Shown piece by piece: positions 48,001-59,322 of a stretch of DNA of 64,000 nt. The notes below the pieces were generated by a model. The model saw only the letters and a program-made list of their open reading frames with translations, did not search any database and was not told where the DNA came from. Origin of the DNA: Euglena gracilis (taxonomy: Eukaryota; Euglenida; Euglenophyceae; Euglenales); contig CP154956.1 of NCBI GenBank assembly GCA_039621445.1, forward strand, positions 60,087,178-60,151,177. Reading direction: 5' to 3'. A program made the position numbers and the translations under genes. How positions within the stretch are numbered: position 1 is the stretch's first letter; the number at the start of each line of letters is the position of its first letter.

Positions 48001-51000
48001 TCTGGAGAAACTAGGAATCCTCTCCTAACCTATAGGCTACTCACTTTTCGGGTCCGGAAATCCAATCACATCGATAATCCTCGGGTGCCCCGACCTCCTC
48101 AGGGGGGGGGCAGAAAGAGCACATAGGAGGCACTGTGGCAACCCAAATCCAGAGCAGCACCCTCACTACCCTGCCAGACCCTGGCTGATTAATTAATGGC
48201 TGCAAATACTTGCAGCCATCAATGGCGTTAGCCAAAACCCACCAAACGCCACACACATCCAAAACGTCAACCCTCCACACCAGCGGAGCCTCCGCGACGT
48301 CCCCAACGGCGAACACGGCGGGGCAGCCGTCGACCTGCAGGAAGCGGTTCACGGGGACGCCCCCCGGCTGCATCGGGATGCCCTGCAGCGCCGGGACCAC
48401 GCCAGCGCTGATCCCTTGCAGGGCCACGTCCCATGTTCAAAAGACCAGCCACCTCTGAAAACCAATCCATCCGTCTTTTCTGAACTCCCCCTGGGGGGGG
48501 GGGTCAGTAGCCCAGCCTCACTCAAAGAAAAACCCCAAACAGGGGGGTGGAGCCAGCACGCACAAAGCAGTGGTGTGGCCGGGACACCAGACATGGCGCA
48601 GAGGTAGAACACGTCACACTCCAACTTTTGGCCAGACTGCCCGCAGGTTGTTGCTGCAGGCCCTGGCTTGCACCAGGCAGATTTTCACATGTTTTTTATG
48701 TGTGCACACATTTATTGCACACATGCACATACAGAAACACACACACACACAATTCATGACACAGGGCTAAGATACCTCACAATAGCAAGCTTTTCCACAA
48801 GCAAATGGAACAAGGGGAAAATGACAGGCATTTGCCAAAAGCTGAAACAGCCAAGCAAATCCAATTCAGCCAGCCCGCCCAAGACGCAGGATTGAGGCTC
48901 CGTCAAATTGCTCCTTCTACTCTTCAGAGTCATGGCAGCAGATCCCTGGCAGAAGGGTGACGACGCAGCGTGCCCCGGCAGAGGCCTCCTGCACCTCGAG
49001 CACCAGGTCCTCCAACAGGATCTGCAGGTGACGAGAGGAGCCTCGGGTCATACGCCACAGGCCACACCCAGCACGCCAGGACACGACACACCCACGGGCT
49101 GAGGCAGACGTGGTTGGGCGAACCAATCCGCCTAAAGAACACGTCACGTCTCGGAGCAGAGTGTGCTTTGGGCAAGTTACTGTTGCATTTGTGCCCCTTC
49201 TTGCCCGGGGCGCAAAGCGGGGGAGGCGGACCTTCACGCCCTGTTCCGCGAGGCGGCGGTGGGCGTAGCGCGAGGCGGCTGGCAGCAGGGCCCGGGCGGG
49301 CCATGCCCTTCCTGCGCAGGGTCACTGCCCCAGAGCACCTCGCGGCCCTGGCCGGGGGGGAGCACGGCAGGAGGCGGTCCGCGGCGGACACGAGGTACAC
49401 CGTCCGCCGGCCCGCCGGGGGCGGGGGCAGCACCGCGGCCAGCTCCGCGGCCAGCTCCACGCCGGAGGTGGACCCTGTGCCAAGTGTGTGGGGGACACTT
49501 TGAGCGGCCAAAGACGTTAGAGGACTTAGCCAGGCTTCTCGGCTGCCGGTGTGTTGTTCTTGGAAACAAAACGGATAAAAGGACCACCCAACGAATGGCT
49601 GACTGAAGGGGGGGGGGAACCGGCATTCCGGTGTTCCGAGTAACTTGGGCGGCCGATCTCGCACTTACCACGTAGTTGGCTTGTTCCGTTGTGCAAATGC
49701 GCAAAGGAACTGTTTTTCTTTCTTTCAGAATGTCCCGATAGGCACCCAGACCGGTTAAATATAATCAGGATGTGGTCTGGTGCCCCGGAACAACAGGGGG
49801 AAGTGCAGGGCCTTGAACGTTAAGGTACCCTGCAGCAGATGTTCCCACAGTATAAGGCGAACACCTAGCATGTGTGCTTGGGGACCTTCTAAAGGCTGCC
49901 TCATCAACTTGGGATGTGTGCAAGTGGTTCATTTGCACAAATGCGCAAAGGAACAGACAATATTCTTCTGCGCAATTGTACAAAAGAACAGTTGTAATTG
50001 CGAAAATGGTCCATTCAGATGGTGGATTTGCTGCAACTGTGCGAATACTATAACACATTAATTATTGAAAGTTAAACAGAGCAAAAGCAAACATCTCAGC
50101 CTTTTAAAAAGCCATTCAACCCCTGAAACATCAAAAATTATGAACAGTTCAAGGGTTTGTCCTTAAAAAAAAATTTGGTTCAATGGTGCAATATTCTGCC
50201 CACACATTTCGACCAAATCAGATGTGCTGCACACACACCTCAACTTTGTGGAAATCTGCCTCCATGTCCTGTCTCAAAAAATCACCATTGTTCAGGCCTT
50301 AAAAAAGAATCAAATTAATTTTGGACCACTTCTGCAATTGAGCAAAGAAATCACTCAGGGAATGTGGCAACGTTCATGGGAGGGAGTCCAGGTAATAACA
50401 CAATTTCACAACATTAATTCTCCACTTCCAAACAGGCTGGCGCAGGAGGCTGTTGGTTGGGTTTGAAGTGGTTGCTTTGAGCAATTTCGCAAAAGAAAAT
50501 TGTTTGTTTTTTTGCTGCCGTGTGGGTACCACAAAGCTTTAACGAAAGGGGCTGCCATAGAGATCAACTGGTGATAATGGAAACCCTCTTGTGATCTTTG
50601 GCAGCTTCATCTATCTATCCTCAAGCTGCTTCATCAAACAAGAATTTTCAGAGATCTCTGACAGTGTATTTCAACCTAGAGAACACACTCACTCCTTTCG
50701 CAGCCGAATTCAATAACCTCCACACAGTGCTACAAGCAATCAAACAGCAAGCAAAGGGGCCAAACTCCAGAACACCACCTGGTGTTGGAAATTGCCACAT
50801 AGGAAATGTGGCAGGGTTTTTCGTGCAGTTTTGTGTGTTTTCTTATTTCCCAGGGTCAGCCTGGAGGATTCAAAGCTCGGCACCACGTTTTGGAGGGCCA
50901 AAAACACCAAATTTTGGCCTTTCCTTGGGGTTCACCTCAGAAAATGATGAATATTCACACACGGAGGGCAGGCATGCAACCAGCACTTCAAAAAACCCAA

Positions 51001-54000
51001 CCCCAAAAAATAAAAACTCGTGTTCCTTTGCACAAATGCGCAAAGGAACACGAAAAAGCTTAGGTGCAAGATCGACTGCCTCAAATGAAACAACAAGCGG
51101 GTTCATGAAATTCCGTCACAAAGCTGCGTATTAGCGACGCGGCTTTCCATGCCACCCTTCTGCATTCGGAGATGACGGCGGCACCGAAGGCGTATGGTGG
51201 GGCAAGGGCTCGGAGGCAGACGCGGGGGGCACACCGCCAGCCACCACCACGCAGGAGGCGCCCCGCAGCCGCGCGTGCTCCGCCTGCAGCCGGGCCCGCC
51301 GCTGCTCCAGCGACGGGCTGGCCCAGTCCCGGATGACGGGGTTGGCGTACGGCATCCCTGCCGAGGGCGCACCGCTCCGGCTCTCCGTTTCAAACAAACA
51401 AAAAAACAGAAAATACTCCAAAGGTTGCGACCATGAATGCCTGCTGAGAATCAGTTTAATTGCTGAGTCAGTGGAGACCAATTGTCATTGGCTGGTTTCC
51501 TTGTTTTGAAAATGTTTACCTATCAGCACTGCCTTTGCATGAGGTACAGCAGGTGCAAAATGTATGGGGCAGGAAGCCTTGGAGTTGGGTAACCTGGCCT
51601 GGGCTGCATTTGAGTGAGATTTGTCTTGCAGACAACACAGGGAGAGGGAGGGGCCATACCACTGGCAAGCAACAAGTGGTGGCAATGATGATCTGCCCAG
51701 GGCTGGGCAAAAAATGCGGTTTCAAAACCTTGGGGAATGATGAACAGCAACGACAGGGAGGGCAAAGTCAGGTTTCAAAGCATGTGAAATTCATTTGTTA
51801 GCCGTTCACCGCTGAAATGGGAAGAGCAACACCAAACGTAGCTGACAACCCATTTCAAATTGAAACCTTCCCAAATATAGCGGATGACAAAAAAAAGGAA
51901 CAAATCGATATTTCCCGGGGAGAAGTGGGACTGAATTTCCGCTTTGTTTGTGTCCCCCTTCCCAATAGTTGCGTGGGTCATTTTACCAACTCCAACCGAT
52001 TATGTTTCCCGCGGTACTGCTGGTCTGCGCCGTCACGGCCCGTTAGTCACAGCGTTCATCGACGGTGTCAATTCTTGGGTGTGAAAAGCCACACGAACAA
52101 AATTATGTTCATGGGCGCTTTCGGACCATGAACACAATTCTGTTCTTCAAAATTGTGCGCTTCTTCTTCCGGATTCTTTGCAACAAAATTGGTTATGCAT
52201 ATCCCAAGTATAATTTGGGTGGAGACACCCATCCTTTCATTCCCTGCGCACCTCATTTCCTCCCCCCTGCACATCCCTTGCCAACCACCCTGCACTTTCC
52301 GCCGGCTTGGTCACACCACACCCACGGACCCTGGCATTCCCTCCCCGCGCTTTGCCAAACACACCAAAATCACCACACCAAGGCGCCGAAAGTGAAGCAG
52401 TCTGGCAAAAACCCAGATGAACACCGCCGGCAGTTTGAGGACACCCGGGGAAACAGCCGAAAGGGGAAAGAACGGAAGCAATGGTCCTGTTCCCTTGCCG
52501 CTTTTTTTGTATTTTTATCACTCCCAGGGAGCAAGGTCCCAGGGGTTTCGAGGTGCTGAGCCCATTTCCGGACCTCCCGAAAGTCCCGGGGGTTACACCC
52601 CCCAAAACAGGATTTTTGCACATTTTTTATGCTCTCCTTTCCCCCTGTCTCCAAAGTCTCCAGAGCCAGAGTGCCAAAATAAAAAACATTGTTCATTGCG
52701 TGGTGGAACAAAAGAATGCGGAAAAGCTTAAGAGGGCATCAAAAGGAAGCAAAAGAAAGAGGAGCAAGAAAATGAAGCTGGGGAACCCATCCAGGCTGAG
52801 CAAAGCATCCACGCAGAATTTATTTTTTGCCACGCCCTGTTCCACCTTCCCCTGGGGACCGGTGGACGTGATGGCGGGGAGGGATGGGTCAATGCTGTCC
52901 ACCCGCCGCTGCATGATAGCGACCCCTATATTTGTGGGGTAGGGAGCGTGGCCATAGAGCCGCCGACGCCTGCCACATCAGTGTGCACCAACCTTCGTCG
53001 GCAAACAGGTCAAAGGCAGGTCGGTTCAGCTAATGAAAAAGGCAGAAATATGTGTGGGGGGAGTTGGTGGCTATGCTGCCGTGCTGGAATGAAACACATT
53101 GGAAGTGAACCTTCCCTGGTCCCCAAAGCCCCTCCTCCCAAACAGGCTTCTTTTTACCAACCGCGAGGGGGAGGGGGTGCCTTGTGCCTTGAGCCATGGG
53201 GGGGGGGTCGGTTTTGGATCCTGGTGCCTGCCACCAAGCCAATTTTCCCTTCTTGAAAATGGCCACATTCAGGCCCCCAACGCTGGGGGGGTGTTTTTTT
53301 TTAAGACTGGGGGAGAGGGGGTCCCTCCCACCCAACCACCCTGGGGGGGGGGTCCTGGGGGACCCACCACTCAATTGTCCCCGAAAATGGCCAAAAATCT
53401 CGAAAAATGCCAAAAAAATAGCACCTTTTTCAAAAATTTTCGGCGACTTCGGTGCCGAAAATATATCCTACCCACCCCCAAGGGGACCCCGGAGGAGGGG
53501 GGGGGCCTCGGCTGGACCCACCCAACCTACCCCCCCCCGGGGTCCATGACTAAAAAAAAACCCCTGGTGCAGAAGCACTGCCCACCCCAAAACCCGACCC
53601 CTCCCTCCAAGGTGAACGTGCCCTGCTCTCTCTCATACCTGCCCATCCCCCCCCCCCCGCGAGGGGATGCCACCTTCCTTAAAAAGAATCTTGCTCCCAA
53701 TGGCTTCTCTTAATTCTTCTTCAAACCGCCGACAGTGGGAGAACATCTGGGAGGCGGGGCACTGGAAACAGAACACCTGAGCTTGGCAGACAGGTGTCGC
53801 GCAGCGGGACGAGAATGGTGTCGCACTCCGAGGGGTCCACCAACGCCCGTAGGACGGCGGGGGTGTACTCAAAGTAGTCCTTCTGGTCCACCACCGTTAC
53901 GCACGCGTCCAGCCCCGCCGCACGGCACTCCTCCGCGAGGGTCCGGGCCGCGAGGATGCCAGCAAAGCCTCCCCCGACCACCACCACCTGCAAGGGGATT

Positions 54001-54442
54001 TCATTGGAGCAAGGTGTCCAGTAGGCATGGGAGGGTGAAAGATTCGCCATAATTATCTGGCGTGACTTGGGTTTTGGATACGCATTCACAAAAAGCTGGA
54101 CATTCTTCCGCAACAACACCAAAATGCTGGCGTCATGTATGTTCATGTGTGGAGCATCTCCAGGTGGGTGTGGTTGCTCTGGTTGCTCCACACAGAGCAT
54201 CGGGTGCACATTTCAAAACCAACCCCATAAGGCAGTGCCTTTCCCCCCCCCTTTTGAGCCTTTGAAGGGACGCAGTGGCACACCTCGGAAGTAGTGCGAG
54301 CCATCGGGCTGTTGGCCTTCCACCACAGCAGCGGTGCAATCCGGGCGAGGGCCATGACTCGAAGGGCGAGGAGGCGGTGGCTGAGCCACAGGTACCACCC
54401 ATACAGCCACAGCAGGAGGGGGAGCGTCCCCATGGACGCCAT
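45063..54442 (-). CDS. Membrane-anchored FSP1/AIFM2-like NAD(P)H:quinone-type oxidoreductase, multi-exon
   Basis: FAD/NAD(P)H two-dinucleotide-fold oxidoreductase of the AIFM2/NDH-2 type. Minus-strand exons: 54284-54442 (start; MASMGTLPLLLWLYGWYLWL, a hydrophobic anchor), 53777-53987 (VVVVGGGFAGILAARTLAEE, FAD fold; VTVVDQKDYFEYTPAVLRAL), 52846-52925 (RRVDSIDPSLPAI), 51235-51357 (GMPYANPVIRDWASPSLEQR, CVVVAGG), 49354-49474 (STSGVELAAELAAVL, NAD fold; SAADRLLP), 49232-49280 (ASRYAHRRLAEQGVK), about 48940-49021 (ILLEDLVLEVQEASAGARC), about 48560-48617 (ECDVFYLCAMSG), about 48284-48412 (VNRFLQVDGCPAVFAVGDVA, second FAD motif), about 47720-47772, 45532-45699 (TVECVTLGRWDGVVVFNSL) and 45063-45212 (C-terminus, stop). 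An exon for the usual YDYLV.ATG segment was not found between 51.4 and 52.8 kb. Two introns are nonconventional, the rest GT-AG where resolved. Confidence 0.85.
45213..45531 (-). other. Nonconventional intron, last intron of the FSP1-like gene
   Basis: 319 bases, beginning GGCCAGG after LIKYSKL codons and ending CTGGGCTG before DDVYGG. Exons of 168 and 150 bases flank it in phase 0. Confidence 0.85.
49281..49353 (-). other. Short nonconventional intron, FSP1-like gene
   Basis: Without splicing the frame breaks between SAADRLLPCSP and SRYAHRRLAEQG. Removing 73 bases that begin GGCCAGG and end CTGCTGCC restores the frame (phase 2). An end three bases later (CTGCCAGC) is also in phase. Confidence 0.75.
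49686..51056. repeat. Cluster of short palindromes, GTTCCTTTGCRC-AAAT-GCGCAAAGGAAC type
   Basis: Copies near 49689, 49927, 49970, 50478 (degenerate) and 51029. The best copy, at 51029, has 10-bp perfect arms GTTCCTTTGC and GCAAAGGAAC around ACAAATGC. They lie in an intron of the FSP1-like gene. Confidence 0.7.
53135..53701. mobile_element. hAT-like MITE, 551 bp, in an intron of the FSP1-like gene
   Basis: The element is 53143-53693, with ends CAGGCTTCTTTTTA and, reversed, CAAGATTCTTTTTA. The flanks CTCCCAAA (53135-53142) and CTCCCAAT (53694-53701) are an 8-bp target duplication with one mismatch. The interior has G/C runs and a TTTTCGGCGA-CTTCG-GTGCCGAAAA hairpin near 53436. Confidence 0.8.
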
Positions 54443-54845
54443 CCACTGGTAGAAGGGCGGGGGGGGGGGCGGAGGTATTCTCAACTCTCAATGGACAATG
54501 AGAGTAATTTGCTTGACCAGCAGAATGAATTGACGGCCAACCCTTAAGGTGGCAAAACAACGGATTGCCGAAAACGGTCAAACCCCACGGTGAAAGAACC
54601 ATCATCGACATCGCCATCCACTTCACCGTCAGTCCTGCTTCTTTTTTTAGATTTCACCAGATTTTTGTGGATGTGCACACCCACTTTCACGTTGAAACTT
54701 ATCTCGCTGTGCTGCATTTTCAGTGCTGAAATCGACATTTTTATCTTTTCTGGAGCGAAGCGCCGGAAAAAAATTTGGGGGGTTCCAGGGGGTCCCAGAC
54801 CACCCTTCAAAACCACCGCTCACTTAATACCTTGCTCATTTAGTA

Positions 54846-55046
54846 AACCCCCCTCCAAATAACATCCCCCCGGAGTGTTATTTGGGCACCCGAACTGGGG
54901 CCCCAAGGGGGGTGTGTGTGTGTTATTTGGGGGGGTGCGTTATTCTTACATGGAAAACCAAAGGAAAACAGGGGGGTGTGCTATTTTGGCGCATCGAAAT
55001 CGGCCCCCGAGGGGGGGGGGTGTTATTTGGGAGGGGGGTTTACCTA
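54846..55046. mobile_element. MITE-like element with C-run terminal inverted repeats
   Basis: Left end TAGTAAACCCCCCTCCAAAT and right end, reversed, TAGGTAAACCCCCCTCCC, continuing AAATAACA on both sides. Same type of end as the element at 699-1085. Interior is G-run-rich and non-coding. It lies just upstream of the FSP1-like start codon at 54442. The target duplication is not clear. Confidence 0.65.
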
Positions 55047-55530
55047 ATCCCCTTCAGTGACTAAATAATTGCATGGTGGGTCAAAGGAAAGCCGTCGTTT
55101 CACAAGGGCTGCTGACTGGGTGAAAAAGATGCTGGTCGATTAGACCAGGAGGGAGGGTCCCTGCTGGCTTCAGAGAACCTCTGCAAGCAAGCACTACAGA
55201 GCTGACAAAACAATACAAGAAACAAAGCAGTCACAGGACATTTTTCAAGACTGGGGGGAACCCACTCACCACCCAGAGGGTACCCCCCACCCCTATACCC
55301 ATTTTGTGGGGTCAAACTTTGGGGTCAAAAAAATCGGTGCTTCAGGACGGGAAAAAAAGGCCAAAGAAAGCCTGGGCCGACCTGCCCGCCCCAGGGTTCC
55401 AACTTGAAGGGGAAAAAAAACTGGTGTAGTCACAGGTCATCTGAGGTCGCAGGAAATGGTCAGGGGCCCTGTTGGTGGCGAGGACAGCGTCACTGCGTCC
55501 TCTGACGTCCTCTGAGGTGCTGCGGGGGCC

Positions 55531-56013
55531 TCACCTCAGAGGCCGTCGGGCGGGGCAACAGCCAAAGCACGGGAAGCCCCGCCACCGCGAGGGGGGCTGG
55601 GGGCTGTGCGGTGGGTCATTGGAGGGGGGCGGGGAGGGGGAGCCCCGGCCGGCGTCGGGGATGCGCGGCGGGGGACCCGCCCCTGTCGGGAGGGTGGGGC
55701 GAGGCGGGTCGGGGAAGTGAGGGCAGGGGCTCGGTGCTGGGGGGTCCGGGGCAGGGCCGGAGTCGCCGCCCTGTGGCTGCGGTGGACCGCCGCCGGGGTC
55801 CCGGCCGGCCGCCGGGGGTGGGGGTGGCTCCGCGACGCTGCGGCGCCTCCCGTTGATGTCGTCCGGGACGGGCTCGTCTCCGACCGGCTCCCCTGCCGCC
55901 GTGCAAGCCCCAGTCGCTGTGCCAGCCCCAGCCCCAGTCCCGGGCGGCGGCGCTCCGTCCTTCGGGGAGGTATCGCGGCCCTGGGACACGATGCGGTGGA
56001 CGCTGGCGAGCAC
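55531..56013 (-). CDS. Candidate proline-rich exon, unrecognised
   Basis: GC-rich block with a 160-codon minus-strand frame: MLASVHRIVSQGRDTSPKDG, then Pro/Gly-rich sequence with PVGDEPVPDDINGRRRSVAE in the middle. Low complexity prevents a family call; the plus strand is open too. It could be the 3' part of the unrecognised gene that has exons at 56.6-62.8 kb. Confidence 0.3.
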   Translation of the reverse strand: MLASVHRIVSQGRDTSPKDGAPPPGTGAGAGTATGACTAAGEPVGDEPVPDDINGRRRSVAEPPPPPAAGRDPGGGPPQPQGGDSGPAPDPPAPSPCPHFPDPPRPTLPTGAGPPPRIPDAGRGSPSPPPSNDPPHSPQPPSRWRGFPCFGCCPARRPLR

Positions 56014-56529
56014 TTCGGCCGTTGGTTAGCTCAGCCCGCAGCCATTTGGCATGCTAATGATTCCACAGGGGGTTGGTCAGGTCATGCCGCTGCGGTGACT
56101 CCTCCAGTCAGAAAGACCGGTTCTCCCGTCACAAACCGCTGTTCGGTCTCTGTGATGGCGGGCCCATTTTGCCTGAAGGAAAACAGAGTCATACGTTGTT
56201 GACCATGTGCAGTTGGTCAGCCTTGGGGGAGATCAGGGAGCCTGCAGCTTGCTGAGCACTGGGACGGGGCCGGCCCAGCAATGGTGAGGCCTTCAGCCAA
56301 GCGCAGGGCCGCCCAGGACCCGCTCTAAGCTGGCCCGCCCCCCCCCCCCCTGCCTCACCCGCCTCACTCAGGCAGAGACGGGTCCCACCCCACCACCCCA
56401 CCCCACCACACGCCGATGCCAAGGACCGCTCTGTTGGATCTGGGACCCTCCCCACCATCCCTGTTCCCAGAATGGAGATTGCCCACCAACCCCCAAGAAG
56501 AGATGAGGGGTGTGGTGGGCGGGCAGCCC

Positions 56530-56618
56530 TGGGGAGGCGGGCAGGTTCCGGCCTGCCGGCGGAAGCTCCAGCGCCACCTGGATGCTGTGCCCCCCGAACC
56601 GCACGGCAAACCAGGTCC
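56530..56618 (-). CDS. Candidate exon of an unrecognised gene
   Basis: Starts after a good acceptor (CGTCTTGCAG at 56619). The best frame is TWFAVRFGGHSIQVALELP followed by PAGRN. The donor is not fixed. Phase relative to the exon at 57.85-58.0 kb was not resolved. Confidence 0.35.
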
Positions 56619-57849
56619 CTGCAAGACGAAGGCCTTTCCGACCCAGACGATCCCGAAAGGTGGCATTTGTCGTGAACCAAGTCAACCAAGCAAAACCCTT
56701 TTTTGTTTTTGTGTAACTGTGAACAATTCAAATTTTTCTTTGCTGAGAATGTTGTCAAATTGCTGCCGGAAAACGTAACAACTTTCCAAAATGACCAATC
56801 AATGGACCGTGCCCAAATTCCCAGGATGACGACCACCACACAAAGATAAAATTGGTGTGGGGAATGACAACGTTTGACCACAAAGCAATTTCGAATTGAT
56901 TTTTTTGTGTCTTACAGAAGCGACTCCGCTTTGTCTTCAATCGTCCATGCGCTAGCTGGAATTTCCTGAATTAAAAAGATGTTAAGATATGTTAAGAAAA
57001 TTTCCAAAATGCAACACACAACTTCCCAGGGTGGAAGATGACACAGCTTCACAGGGAAACACCATCTGGGCCACACTCAGGTTGAGGGATCAGGCAAATA
57101 GATTCTCTGGGGGCTGCTTGGAATTCCTTTCTAGACAGATCGCTATCCATTTGCACCACAGCTCCTGCATTGTGGCAATGGGGAGCTGCAATCCAGATTG
57201 AACACACGAGGATGGGTCACACCCCCCGGACGTTCGCACAGCTTAAACAGCAGCTGGTGCCAGCCTGGCTGCATCTGCACCGGGCACTGTCAAGTGCAGG
57301 GCACTGGCAGGACAGGCCCAAATGGGACCGATGGGACTGGATGGACTGTAAGCGAATTTGAACCCCGATTCACTTGCGCACAAGCAGGCGAGGAAAATAA
57401 CCCAATCCCATCAAGGCCGGAATTTGGGGAATCTAAGGAATATCATTTCCTTGGGCTTTATTCATCAAAAGTTGGCAAATACTGTTTGCTTTATGCAGAA
57501 ACGGAGGAGACACATTGGTGAAATTTATTTTGATTTTTTTTGATTTTTCTGGGATGATAAACCAGACAAAACAAGTCCAGTTTTAGAACATTATCGAAGG
57601 GGTGTTGAAACACGAGGTGTGTTGAAAACGCTGCCTAGTTGCAGGTGTCTATACACAGTGAATGAATCCATCCAAGAATCCACTTTCCAGGACTCAGATA
57701 CCTTTTCCCGTAAGTGGCTTTTTCCGCAATTCCTTGGGACCAATGGCTGTGCACACAATAACGTGGGTGCCGATGGGACTAAAACGGGGAACATATTTGA
57801 GACTCTATTGTAATGAATCACCCCAAGAGGCAACAGACTTCCCCGCAAC

Positions 57850-58002
57850 AGACTTGCCTTTGGCATGTGCTTGCATCAAGGGGGCCAGCTTGACAAGCCC
57901 TGGCCGGGGTGTGCCAGCATCCCAGTCGTCCCACTGGAAAGCCAGCCGGCCGTCCACCCACCCATACAGCTCATCTGCATGCTGGATGGTGAGCGTCACC
58001 AC
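57850..58002 (-). CDS. Exon of an unrecognised gene
   Basis: Acceptor TTTCCACTACAG ends at 58003. The exon reads VVTLTIQHADELYGWVDGRL, AFQWDDWDAGTPRPGLVKLA and PLMQAHAK. It joins in phase 0 with the exon at 58778-58897. The protein is not recognised; the sequence is non-repetitive and mixed, as in folded proteins. Confidence 0.5.
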
Positions 58003-58314
58003 CTGTAGTGGAAAGAAGGCATAAGAAGATGAAGAAATGAGAGCCGCGCAGGGTTCGATACAAAGGCAGGTGGGGGACAACCCCACCTGAACAGTGGTGA
58101 GATTAAAATGAAAGATTTTTGGCCAGGCCAGAAATTTTCACCCCAAAAAATTCGATCCAAAGTGCAATTTTGGGCACTTTTTTAAGGCAAAAAAATGATG
58201 ATTTGTCGGCGCAAAGAGGTAGGATACCCCCCACCTGAAGCTGTGGCAGCTTCCTTATATCGAACCTCGGAGCCATGCCTTTGGAACAAGAAACGAATGC
58301 TGTGTTTCATGGAG

Positions 58315-58644
58315 ATGTTGTTCATGCTTGTGCTTACCAACCGGGGGGGGGAGGGGGGGTGGGTGCTATAGGGTGCCTGCCCCCTAGCAGGCACACCCCC
58401 CCGGGGGGGGATAGGGGTCCGGGCCGGACCCAGAAAATTTTCATTGAAAATGGCCTTTTCCGGGCCCCCGGCGCCTTCGGTGCCGGGGTCGGAGGGGGGT
58501 GCCTGCTAGGGGCAGGCACCCCCCAAAACCCTACCCCCCCCCCGGGGGGGGGTCGGATCGGGTGCTATGGGGTGCCTGCCCCTAGCACCCACCCCCCCCC
58601 CCCCGTGGGGTGGGCACCCGACTAAGCGCAAGCCTGACGTTGTT
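58315..58644. mobile_element. hAT-like MITE, 314 bp
   Basis: The element is 58323-58636, ends CATGCTTGTGCTTA and, reversed, CAGGCTTGCGCTTA. The 8-bp flanks ATGTTGTT and ACGTTGTT differ at one base. Interior has G/C runs and a CCCCCGGCGC-CTTCG-GTGCCGGGG hairpin near 58470. It sits in the intron between two exons of the unrecognised gene. Confidence 0.85.
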
Positions 58645-58777
58645 TGTGAAGCAGCTCCACTTTAGAACAATCCCGCACACAACACAACCATCAGATACCC
58701 AAAGGCTATCCAGAAGGCCCAACGAGAATGGCCACCGGATGGCGAAATGCAGCGGTTGCTGGACAACGCATGCAAAC

Positions 58778-58897
58778 CTGCACCGATGCAGTGTGCACTG
58801 CGATGGCAAAATAGTGGATGACAGCCTCCGACAGCAGCTGCAAGGGCCGGTCCTCTGGCTCACTGTCCACAGCGATGGACATCGCCCACCGGAGGCG
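58778..58897 (-). CDS. Exon of an unrecognised gene
   Basis: Exactly 40 codons between acceptor TTTTGTCACAG and donor CAG|GTTTGC: RLRWAMSIAVDSEPEDRPLQ, then LLSEAVIHYFAIAVHTASVQ. Phase 0 at both ends, and the following exon starts in phase 0. Family unknown. Confidence 0.5.
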
Positions 58898-59045
58898 CTG
58901 TGACAAAAGCAGGATGGTGGGGGAGGTCCAGGGTTGGGTCCATAGCTTCACTTAGTGACCCCTGGGGTGGGGTCGGGGAGCACTCTTTGCCGGCCCCAAA
59001 CCCGCCCACCCACTGTTTTGGAAAATGACGACCCCCTGGGGGGTC

Positions 59046-59080
59046 GATGGGTTGACCCCCCCCCCCAGGGTCAACCCATC
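59046..59080. repeat. Perfect 13-bp inverted repeat with short spacer
   Basis: GATGGGTTGACCC, nine C-rich bases, GGGTCAACCCATC. Strong hairpin potential in a G/C-run-rich stretch (about 58955-59100). Confidence 0.8.
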
Positions 59081-59322
59081 CACCTAACCGACCCCCCAAA
59101 ACCCACCCAGAATCATCCGAAACCCCTAAAATTGTTTTCAGCCAGAAGGCCAGGCCAGGCAACAAATGGCACATCCCACCCCGATGCCACCACTTAACTC
59201 TATTCCTATCATTGGTGACACCATCGTTGTCATGGCACTTGATGGGAACTGGAACAATATCGGACCAGGTAACGCAACCATCAACTAAGGCGGCGCATCT
59301 CACACTTAAACTTTTTCCTTTG

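Noticed and set aside
49780-50061. Cys-rich plus-strand frame
   Set aside because: It runs through the palindrome cluster, where the repeat GCAAATGCGCAAAG creates the cysteines.
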